Assembly (NCBI GenBank): GCA_025451845.1
Contig: JANWJS010000001.1
Span: forward strand, 1 to 64,000
Direction of reading: 5' to 3'
Length of the DNA stretch: 64,000 nucleotides
Source: Steroidobacteraceae bacterium
GTDB taxonomy: Bacteria > Pseudomonadota > Gammaproteobacteria > Steroidobacterales > Steroidobacteraceae
Each line of letters starts with the position of its first letter. Within the stretch, counting starts at the first letter, position 1. The notes beneath the pieces were generated by a model. It saw only the letters and a program-made list of their open reading frames with translations, was not told the DNA's origin and did no database searches. Position numbers and translations under genes: made by a program. Shown here one piece after another: positions 56,995 to 64,000 of this stretch.

Positions 56995-58914
56995 ATGCGC
57001 TTTTCTCAAGGTTTTGACGTGATCGTCATCGGCGGTGGCCACGCCGGCACGGAAGCCGCGCTGGCGGCAGCGCGCATGGGTGCGCGCACGTTGCTTCTTA
57101 CCCAGAGCATCGAGACGCTGGGTCAGATGAGCTGCAATCCCGCGGTGGGCGGCATCGGCAAGGGCCACCTCGTGCGCGAGATCGACGCGCTGGGCGGGGC
57201 CATGGCGCGGGCGACCGATCGCGCGGGTATTCAATTTCGCACGCTGAACAGCAGCAAGGGTCCGGCGGTACGGGCGACCCGCGCCCAGGCCGATCGCCAG
57301 CTCTACAGGAAGGCGATTCGCTCGCTGCTCGAGACCGAGCCACGGCTGTCGCTCTTCCAGCAGGAAGCCGCGGACCTTCTGGTCGCGGGCGAGACGGTGA
57401 CGGGAGTCGTCACGGTGAGCGGCATGACCTTCGAAGCACCTGCGGTGGTGCTCACGGTGGGCACTTTCCTCGGCGGCCGGATCCACGTGGGGCTCGATAA
57501 CTACCAGGGCGGTCGTGCCGGCGATCCGCCCTCGAACCGGCTCGCGAGCCGGCTGCGGGAGCTGCCGCTGCGCGTCGGACGGCTCAAGACCGGCACGCCG
57601 CCACGGCTGGACGGGCGCACGCTCGACTTCTCGGCGATGACTCGGCAGGCCAGCGATGCCCCATTGCCGGTGTTTTCGTTTCTTGGGCGGTCCGAAGACC
57701 ACCCAAAGCAGATTGATTGTTTCATTACTCATACGAATGAGCGGACTCACGAGATCATCCGGGCTGCACTGGATCGATCCCCTATGTTTACCGGCGTCAT
57801 CGAGGGTGTGGGCCCGAGGTACTGTCCGTCCATCGAGGACAAGATTTTCCGCTTTGCCGACAAGCCTTCGCATCAGATCTTCGTCGAGCCGGAAGGCCTC
57901 GACACGCACGAGATCTATCCCAACGGGATCTCCACCAGCCTGCCGTTCGACGTCCAGTACGAGCTCGTGCACAGCATCCCTGGATGCGAGCGGGCGCACC
58001 TGACGCGGCCGGGCTATGCGATCGAGTACGACTACTTCGATCCGCGGGACCTGCATCCCTCGCTCGAGACCCGCCTCATCCACGGACTTTTCTTCGCCGG
58101 GCAGATCAATGGCACGACGGGGTACGAAGAAGCTGCAGCGCAGGGCGTCGTCGCCGGCATCAACGCGGCGCTGACCTTCCGGCAGTGCGAAGCCTGGGTC
58201 CCGAAGCGCAGCGAGGCTTATCTGGGCGTACTCATCGATGACCTCGTGACGCGGGGGACCCGGGAGCCCTACCGCATGTTCACCAGCCGCGCCGAGCATC
58301 GGCTGCTGCTGCGAGAGGACAACGCCGACCTGCGCCTGACGCCGCTGGGCCGCGAGCTCGGCCTGGTGGACGAGGAGCGCTGGCGCCTCTTCGAGGCGAA
58401 GCAGCGCCTGTCGGAGGACGAGACGGCGCGGCTGCAGCGCGTGCGCGTGCGCCCCGACGGGGCATCCGCGGACTGGTCTCAGCGAGTCCTCTCCGGACCC
58501 CTGACCCGGGACTATTCGGCATTCGAGCTGCTGCGGCGCCCGGAAGTCAGCTACGAGGCGCTGCTCGAGGTCGCGGGTATCCCGGACTGGCTCGCCGCGC
58601 CCTCCGATGACCGCATTCCCCCGCAGGTAAGGGCCCAGGTCGAGGCTTGCGCGAAGTACGCGGGTTACATCGAGCGCCAGCGCGAGGAGATCGACCGTCA
58701 GCGCCGCAACGAGGAGACGAAGCTGCCGGACGGCATCGACTACGACCAGGTGGCGGGACTCTCACACGAGGCACGTGGCCGCCTGGCAGAGTATCGCCCC
58801 GCCACGGTCGGGCAGGCCGGCCGGGTGCCGGGCGTGACGCCCGCTGCCGTCACGCTGCTGCTGGTCCATCTGAAGAAGCTCAGTCTCGCGGCGGAGCACG
58901 CGCGGGTAGCATGA
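56995..58914 (+). CDS. mnmG: tRNA uridine 5-carboxymethylaminomethyl modification enzyme MnmG
   Basis: A 639-residue FAD protein that works with MnmE to make cmnm5U34 in tRNA wobble positions. The FAD motif is [19 protein letters not shown] (about 12-30). [22 protein letters not shown] is the family signature, and [21 protein letters not shown] and [20 protein letters not shown] follow. The helical C-terminus that binds MnmE/tRNA ([10 protein letters not shown]...YIERQREEI) is complete. Its stop overlaps the pyrF start (ATGA). The usual partner rsmG is not next. Confidence 0.96.
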   Translation: MRFSQGFDVIVIGGGHAGTEAALAAARMGARTLLLTQSIETLGQMSCNPAVGGIGKGHLVREIDALGGAMARATDRAGIQFRTLNSSKGPAVRATRAQADRQLYRKAIRSLLETEPRLSLFQQEAADLLVAGETVTGVVTVSGMTFEAPAVVLTVGTFLGGRIHVGLDNYQGGRAGDPPSNRLASRLRELPLRVGRLKTGTPPRLDGRTLDFSAMTRQASDAPLPVFSFLGRSEDHPKQIDCFITHTNERTHEIIRAALDRSPMFTGVIEGVGPRYCPSIEDKIFRFADKPSHQIFVEPEGLDTHEIYPNGISTSLPFDVQYELVHSIPGCERAHLTRPGYAIEYDYFDPRDLHPSLETRLIHGLFFAGQINGTTGYEEAAAQGVVAGINAALTFRQCEAWVPKRSEAYLGVLIDDLVTRGTREPYRMFTSRAEHRLLLREDNADLRLTPLGRELGLVDEERWRLFEAKQRLSEDETARLQRVRVRPDGASADWSQRVLSGPLTRDYSAFELLRRPEVSYEALLEVAGIPDWLAAPSDDRIPPQVRAQVEACAKYAGYIERQREEIDRQRRNEETKLPDGIDYDQVAGLSHEARGRLAEYRPATVGQAGRVPGVTPAAVTLLLVHLKKLSLAAEHARVA

Positions 58915-59759
58915 CCACGGAACCTCGCAGCACCTTCCTCGATCAGCTCGCTGCGAGCTGGGAGCGCAGTGACTCGCTGGTCTGTGTGGGCCTCGATCCG
59001 GAGATCGAGCGCTTCCCCCAGCAAGTCGCCGAGCGCCCCTCGCCGGTCTTCCATTTCAACAAAGCCATCATCGACGCCACGGCAGACCTGGTCTGCGCCT
59101 ACAAGCCGCAGTTCGCCCACTACGCCGCCTACGAGGCGGAGGACCAGCTCGAGCGTACTGTCGAATACATCCATCGCACCTACCCCGGCGTGCCTGTCAT
59201 CCTCGATTCCAAGCGGGGCGACATCGGCAACACGGCGGAGCGCTATGCGATCGAGGCCTTCGAGCGCTACGGAGCCGACGCCGTCACCGTGAATCCCTAC
59301 CTCGGAGGCGATTCGCTCGAGCCCTTCCTGCGGCGCGAGGACCGCGGCGTCGTGGTGCTCTGCCGCACCTCCAACCCAGGGGCGCGCGACCTGCAGGACC
59401 TGGCGGTCGGCGACGGCGGACGGCGGCTCTATCACGTGGTGGCGGAGCTGGCGGCGACTCGGTGGAACAGGCGCGGCAACTGCATGTTGGTGGTCGGAGC
59501 CACCTATCCCCAGGAGTTGGCCGAGATCCGGCGGATCGTCGGTGAGATGTCGCTGTTGGTGCCCGGCGTCGGCGCCCAGGGTGGCGATGTCGCCCAGGTG
59601 GTGCGCAACGGGCAAACTGCCGCCGGGACGGGCCTCATGGTCAGCTCCTCGCGAAGCATTCTCTATGCTTCCTCCGGAGACGATTTCGCCTCCGCGGCAA
59701 GGGCCGCAGCGCTCTCGCTGCGGGATCAGATCAATGCCCACCGCCTGCGGCGCGCGTAG
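58911..59759 (+). CDS. pyrF: Orotidine 5'-phosphate decarboxylase, long type
   Basis: A 282-residue enzyme that converts OMP to UMP in pyrimidine synthesis. It belongs to the longer (about 270-280) subfamily, not the short E. coli type. [33 protein letters not shown] and [16 protein letters not shown] are present; the last holds the catalytic Asp-Lys-Asp residues. [13 protein letters not shown] and [10 protein letters not shown] follow. ATG 58911 overlaps mnmG by 4 bases; the longer upstream open frame is a shadow of mnmG. Confidence 0.93.
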   Translation: MTTEPRSTFLDQLAASWERSDSLVCVGLDPEIERFPQQVAERPSPVFHFNKAIIDATADLVCAYKPQFAHYAAYEAEDQLERTVEYIHRTYPGVPVILDSKRGDIGNTAERYAIEAFERYGADAVTVNPYLGGDSLEPFLRREDRGVVVLCRTSNPGARDLQDLAVGDGGRRLYHVVAELAATRWNRRGNCMLVVGATYPQELAEIRRIVGEMSLLVPGVGAQGGDVAQVVRNGQTAAGTGLMVSSSRSILYASSGDDFASAARAAALSLRDQINAHRLRRA

Positions 59760-59762
59760 CCC

Positions 59763-61394
59763 GTGGTGACGCGGAGCGCTGCCCGCGCCTTCGTAATCCC
59801 GTTGCTGGCGCTCGCGGCGCTCGGCGGCTGCTCGCATTCTCCCAACGGCGCAACCGGCAGCGTCGCCCATGAGTCGGCGGTCCTCCTGCGTGGACTGGGC
59901 CCGGAGCCCGACTCCCTCGACCCGCAGAAGGCGCGCTCGGACGAAGGACAGCGGGTGCTGCGGGACATTTGCGAAGGCCTGACCACGCTCGACAAGTCAG
60001 GCGGCGTGGCTCCCGGTATCGCGGAGAAATGGCAAGTCAGCCCCGACGGCAAGACATACACCTTCTCATTGCGCCATGACGCTCGATGGTCGAACGGCCA
60101 ACCCGTGGTGGCCGCGGATTTCGTCGCCGGCCTGCGCCGCCTCGTCGACCCCAATACTGCATCGCAGTACGCGCAAGTCATAGAGGTCATCGCCAACGCC
60201 GGCGATATCGTCGCCGGGCGCAAGCCCCCGGAGAGCCTGGGCGTATCCGCTCCAGATCCCCACACCGTGATCGTGCGGCTCAGCGAGCCCGCCCCCTATC
60301 TGCCGGCACTGCTCGCACATCCCAGCACGTGCCCAGTGGATCCTGTCGTGCTCGTCAACGAGAGAGACGCCTACGCGCGCCCTGGCATTATGCCCTCGGA
60401 CGGTGCCTTCATCCTGTCGCAGTGGGTTCACGGCTCGTACATCTATCTGACGCGCAATCCGTACTACTGGAACAATGCCGCCACCCACCTCAACGGGGTG
60501 AAGTATCTGGTCACCGCTGATGAGAACGGAGAGCTGACCCTCTATCGTGCGGATCAACTCGACATCACGGAGGTGATCCCCAAGAGTCAGTATGGCTGGA
60601 TTCACTCACATCTGCGGGGACAGCTGCACATCGCGCCGGAGCTGGCCGTCTACTTCTATGGCTTCAATCTGCGACGCGCACCATTCGCGGGTGACGCCAG
60701 GGTGCGGCGTGCGCTCTCCATGGTGATCGATCGCGAGAAGCTCGCGAAGCTCGTGCTACGCTCGGGCGAGCTGCCCGCTTACGGCTGGGTACCGCCCGGT
60801 GTCGCCGGCTACTCGCCTCAGTCACCCGACTATCGCTCGCTCAACATGCCGCAACGCCTCGCCGAAGCTCGCAGCCTGTACGCGCAAGCCGGGTACTCCG
60901 CGGCGAGACCGCTGCGCTTCGAGCTGCGCTACAACAACCAGGAGATTCATGCGGAGCTTGCCGTCGCCATTGCCTCCATGTGGCAGCATGCGCTCGGCGC
61001 GCAAGTGGCCCTGCGGGCCGAGGAGTTCGGGTCACTGATGCAGGATATCGATCGCGGCGACGTGCAGATGTTCCGTTCCAGCTGGATCGGCGACTACAAC
61101 GATGCCTACACCTTCGCCCAATATTTCAAGAGCGACTTCGGCGTCAACCTGACGCACTATGACAATCCCGCCTATGACGACTTGGTCGACCGTGCCGCGG
61201 CGCAGGCCGATCCGGCCAAGCGGCGCGCGCTGCTGGAGCAGGCGGAACGGGTGATGCTGAGCGATCAGCCGATCGTCCCGATCTACTTCTATGTCAGCAA
61301 GCACCTCGTCAAGCCGCGCGTCACGGGGTGGTACAGCAACATCATGAATGTCACCTACAGCAGGGATCTTGCGCTGCGAGGCATGGCGCCGTAG
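59763..61394 (+). CDS. Peptide ABC transporter substrate-binding lipoprotein
   Basis: A 543-residue family 5 extracellular solute-binding protein (OppA/DppA type). The signal peptide ends in the lipobox LGGC, placing Cys23 as the lipid anchor. LLRGLGPEPDSLDPQKARSDEG, the core region near APGIAEKWQVSPDGKTYTFSLR, DARVRRALSMVIDREKL and SWIGDYNDAYTFAQYF are typical of peptide binders. No permease or ATPase genes lie beside it, so it must share a transporter encoded elsewhere. It starts 3 bases after pyrF. Confidence 0.9.
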   Translation: MVTRSAARAFVIPLLALAALGGCSHSPNGATGSVAHESAVLLRGLGPEPDSLDPQKARSDEGQRVLRDICEGLTTLDKSGGVAPGIAEKWQVSPDGKTYTFSLRHDARWSNGQPVVAADFVAGLRRLVDPNTASQYAQVIEVIANAGDIVAGRKPPESLGVSAPDPHTVIVRLSEPAPYLPALLAHPSTCPVDPVVLVNERDAYARPGIMPSDGAFILSQWVHGSYIYLTRNPYYWNNAATHLNGVKYLVTADENGELTLYRADQLDITEVIPKSQYGWIHSHLRGQLHIAPELAVYFYGFNLRRAPFAGDARVRRALSMVIDREKLAKLVLRSGELPAYGWVPPGVAGYSPQSPDYRSLNMPQRLAEARSLYAQAGYSAARPLRFELRYNNQEIHAELAVAIASMWQHALGAQVALRAEEFGSLMQDIDRGDVQMFRSSWIGDYNDAYTFAQYFKSDFGVNLTHYDNPAYDDLVDRAAAQADPAKRRALLEQAERVMLSDQPIVPIYFYVSKHLVKPRVTGWYSNIMNVTYSRDLALRGMAP

Positions 61395-61397
61395 CGC

Positions 61398-62912
61398 CTA
61401 TCTACGCGCTCGCCTGCGTCCGCCGTGCTTCCTGCCTCCGGGGACGCCTCCCGCGAGTTCCGCGCGCTCGGAACGCCGCCGCATCTGCCGCTGGACGTGC
61501 TCCTTCCACGCCGCCGTGCGGTCGCGAACGAAGTCGCTGAGATCAGACGAAGATGCGAACGTCGGAACGGGCGTGTCCTCGGGGTAGTAGCCTTGCTGAT
61601 TGCGCAGCGGGAGCGCAGCCACCAGCGCGGCGTGGATTCGTTCCAGCTTTGTCGGCTTGGACGGGTTGGGATGCGCTGCGGATGAGACCGGTGGCAGCAC
61701 ACCGTTCAAGGGATCGTCTGTGCGCGGGCTGGCGAGGGTGAGGACATCTCCGAGTGACGCCGCGGCGCGGTCCCGCGCAGTCAGGGGCTGCGTGCCCCAA
61801 CGCTCCGCGATCGTCGCCAGCACTGAAGTATGGTCGACGGGCCCGGAGCCCCTGAAGACAGTGCCGGCCGCGATCAGCGGCGACACCAATACGGCCGGAA
61901 CCCGCAGCCCGAAGCGCGTGAAATCGAAACCGTACTCACCCACTGTACCGTCGCCTGGCGGCGTCGCGTTCGCAGGCGGCGGGACATGATCGTAGTTCCC
62001 GCCGTGCTCGTCGTAACTGATGATGAGGAGAGTGGAGCTCCACGCCTTGCCATTGCGCAGCGCGACGTAGATGTCGTGCAGGAATTGCTCCCCCTTCGAG
62101 ACATCGTAATTGGGATGCTGGCTGTTGCCCGCGGCGGCCCAGCTCGGCTCCAGGAAGGTGTACGCCGGCAGGGTTCCCGCCGCGGCGCGCTGCTGGAAGT
62201 CGCGGAAGTGGCCGAAATGGCCATCCGCCGCGGCTTGGGTGTCGGGAAAATCCTGCCGAGTGAGGGGATCGCTGTTGTACCCGTAGATCGCCCAGTCGAG
62301 TCCCTTGTCGGAGAGTCTGCCGAAGATGCTCGGGCACGTATACACCTTGGGAGTGTCGTCCAAATGCCCCTGTGAGGTTGCGGCGGCCGCGAAGGCGCGG
62401 TTGGGCATGGTCATCGTGGGAACGGAGGCGAACCACCGGTCACAGACGGCAAAACCGCGAGCCAACGCGCTGATCACCGGCAACAGCTGCGGCGTGTACA
62501 TGCCCATGATCTGGGAAGGCAGCGTACCGGCAAGGGTGTCGCTGTAGTGTTTCGCCAGATCGGACGCAATTGCGGATTTGAAATTGACGACGAATCCCAT
62601 GTTGCCGGGAACGGCTCCGGCGGCAGGATCGTCAGTCGCGAAGAGCTGGTAGTTGGTATTGAGAAATCCCTCGCCCGGATCCGCCCCCGGCATGAGGTAG
62701 GGATGCGGGTCCGTCGGCTGTATGGCGTACACGCCGACCCGGCGGCCGGTGTCATCCGGATTCCACTCCTTGCCGGTCAAGCCGTCGAACCGCTGGCCGG
62801 CGCCCGAGACATTGCCGCTAGCCGAGTAGAGATACCCCAGCATGTGGTCGAAGGACCGGTTCTCCAGCATCACCTGCACGATGTGCTCGATCATTCCAAG
62901 CTTGTTCGACAC
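61398..62912 (-). CDS. Phosphoesterase (phospholipase C/acid phosphatase family)
   Basis: A protein of about 504 residues with the alkaline-phosphatase-like fold of the phosphoesterase family that includes non-specific phospholipase C and AcpA. VMLENRSFDHMLGYL at the start carries the metal-site Glu-Asn region, CDRWFASVPTMTMPNR is conserved, and ISYDEHGGNYDHVPPP holds the later metal ligands. GTG 62912 is chosen because AGGAG lies 7 bases upstream; an earlier GTG at 62927 overlaps the transporter stop. No clear signal peptide is visible, unusual for a secreted phospholipase. It converges on the lipoprotein gene. Confidence 0.85.
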   Translation of the reverse strand: MSNKLGMIEHIVQVMLENRSFDHMLGYLYSASGNVSGAGQRFDGLTGKEWNPDDTGRRVGVYAIQPTDPHPYLMPGADPGEGFLNTNYQLFATDDPAAGAVPGNMGFVVNFKSAIASDLAKHYSDTLAGTLPSQIMGMYTPQLLPVISALARGFAVCDRWFASVPTMTMPNRAFAAAATSQGHLDDTPKVYTCPSIFGRLSDKGLDWAIYGYNSDPLTRQDFPDTQAAADGHFGHFRDFQQRAAAGTLPAYTFLEPSWAAAGNSQHPNYDVSKGEQFLHDIYVALRNGKAWSSTLLIISYDEHGGNYDHVPPPANATPPGDGTVGEYGFDFTRFGLRVPAVLVSPLIAAGTVFRGSGPVDHTSVLATIAERWGTQPLTARDRAAASLGDVLTLASPRTDDPLNGVLPPVSSAAHPNPSKPTKLERIHAALVAALPLRNQQGYYPEDTPVPTFASSSDLSDFVRDRTAAWKEHVQRQMRRRSERAELAGGVPGGRKHGGRRRARR

Positions 62913-62923
62913 GATGCCTCTCC

Positions 62924-64000
62924 TCACATCTCCGCCACCGTCGAATGCTCCCCGCTCGGAGCGGGAGATCGCCCCCCGAACACCACCAGCAGCGGGATCA
63001 CTGCCAGCGTGGCGATCATCAGAAACTTGTAGTCATCCATGTAAGCGATGACTTGCGCCTGCTGGGTGATCAAGGCGTCGAGCGCCGCGCGCCCGGAAGA
63101 CGTGAGCGGGCTCAACGCCTGCGCAATGACCGGATTGCCGAACTGGCGGTTCACGGCAGTGGCGTACTGCGCGATATCCGCATGGTTGGCCTGCGTGGTG
63201 CGCGCGAGAAGCGCGCCGACGATGGAGATACCTATGCTGGAGCCGACGTTGCGCGCCAGATTGTAGAAGCCGGCGCCTTCGGGCCGCACTCCCGGTGGCA
63301 GCGTCTGCAGCGACACGACACTGAGCGGCGTGAACAGGAATCCCAGCCCCGCCCCCTGGATGACCCCCACCCAGATGATCGTCCAGCTCGATACGTCGGG
63401 CGTCCATCCCGTCATCAGATAGAAAGTCCACGCCGACAGGCCGAGCCCGAAGCCGAGCAGCAGGCGCGTGTCGGTCCGCCCCATCAGCTTACCGACGATC
63501 ATCATCGCGACCATGGTGCCAATGCCGCGCGGCCCCATGACGAATCCCGCCGTGATGACGGGGTAGTTCATCAGCTCCTGCAGATAAGGCGGCTGCAAGG
63601 CGAGCGAGGCGTAGAACGTCAGACCGACGATGGCGACGAAGATCACGCCGGCGGTGAAGTTGCGGTCGCGAAAGAGCGCTGGCCGCAGAAACGGCTCGCG
63701 CGCGGTGAAGATGTGGACCAGGAAAATGTAGAACGCCGAGCCCGCGACGATTGCCTCGGCGACGATCTCGTTCGAGCTGAGCCAATCGAGCTCCTGGCCC
63801 CGGTCGAGCATCACCTGCAGGGCCGCGATGGCGATGCTCAGGCTCACGAAACCGGTCCAGTCGAGCCGCGCCTCGCGGCGCGGCGCCGACGGCAGGAATA
63901 TCAACATGCCGACCAGGGCCAATATCCCGATCGGCAGGTTGATGTAAAACACAAAGCGCCAGCTGTAGTCCTCCGTTAGCCAGCCACCGAGCACGGGCCC
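62924..64000 (-). CDS. DHA2-family (EmrB/QacA) MFS multidrug exporter, partial
   Basis: The C-terminal 358 codons of a 14-helix drug:proton antiporter; the N-terminus lies beyond the window. It begins inside motif C (GPVLGGWLTEDYSWRFVFYINLPIG, split by the edge after GP), the signature of antiporter MFS exporters. FGLGLSAWTFYLMTG and ARNVGSSIGISIVGALLAR are typical of EmrB. Its stop lies 11 bases before the phosphoesterase start, so the two are probably co-transcribed. An EmrA partner is not visible here. Confidence 0.9.
   Translation of the reverse strand, partial: GPVLGGWLTEDYSWRFVFYINLPIGILALVGMLIFLPSAPRREARLDWTGFVSLSIAIAALQVMLDRGQELDWLSSNEIVAEAIVAGSAFYIFLVHIFTAREPFLRPALFRDRNFTAGVIFVAIVGLTFYASLALQPPYLQELMNYPVITAGFVMGPRGIGTMVAMMIVGKLMGRTDTRLLLGFGLGLSAWTFYLMTGWTPDVSSWTIIWVGVIQGAGLGFLFTPLSVVSLQTLPPGVRPEGAGFYNLARNVGSSIGISIVGALLARTTQANHADIAQYATAVNRQFGNPVIAQALSPLTSSGRAALDALITQQAQVIAYMDDYKFLMIATLAVIPLLVVFGGRSPAPSGEHSTVAEM

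Overview
The window is a GC-rich stretch of a gammaproteobacterial chromosome. The gene orders yicC/rph/rdgB and gmk-rpoZ-spoT-ridA-recG, the bioBFHCD cluster, an aa3-type cytochrome c oxidase operon and a TonB-dependent maltodextrin locus fit the Xanthomonadales/Nevskiales/Steroidobacter part of the class. The exact genus cannot be fixed from the sequence alone. Almost all of it is coding. No rRNA, tRNA or CRISPR array was seen.

Layout. (1) 1-1.6 kb: edge of a mobile region, with the tail of a PIN toxin, a P4-type tyrosine integrase and helically phased AGCTA repeats upstream of it. (2) 1.6-10.8 kb: housekeeping core with yicC, divergent PP2C phosphatase-rph, an in-frame rdgB-gmk fusion, rpoZ, bifunctional spoT, ridA and recG. 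(3) 10.9-12.2 kb: ubiA-dgkA. (4) 12.3-17.1 kb: biotin operon bioB-F-H-C-D behind a BirA-like operator. (5) 17.2-25.2 kb: cytochrome c oxidase subunits II, I and III, assembly factors (small CoxM-like protein, SURF1, a Sco-like CxxxC protein) and heme A/O synthases, with no ctaG/cox11. (6) 25.3-46.2 kb: maltodextrin/starch locus. It holds a LacI regulator, a cytoplasmic alpha-glucosidase, a TonB receptor, a flavin halogenase-like protein, three exported GH13 enzymes, an exported GH31, an exported six-hairpin glycosidase and an MFS sugar transporter. Four copies of one LacI-type operator control it. (7) 46.2-55.2 kb: gloB, a lone receiver protein, a PerM-type exporter, uvrD interrupted by an intein, and the trkA-trkH potassium uptake pair. 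(8) 55.2-64 kb: CBS protein, SIMPL protein, small HExxH protein, mnmG-pyrF, a peptide-binding lipoprotein, a phosphoesterase, and an MFS drug exporter cut by the window edge.

How it works together. In region 6 large maltodextrins would enter through the TonB receptor and be cut in the periplasm by the GH13, GH31 and six-hairpin enzymes. The products would be imported by the MFS carrier and finished in the cytoplasm by the alpha-glucosidase. The LacI regulator probably senses the sugar and acts on the shared TGAATACGTATGCG sites.

Most notable: a 358-residue intein in UvrD at a conserved helicase motif; a single reading frame joining RdgB to Gmk; a family of about 105-bp multi-hairpin repeats, each starting within 0-6 bases of a stop codon and showing one compensatory base-pair change; and an operator-promoter module repeated with fixed spacing across the maltodextrin locus.
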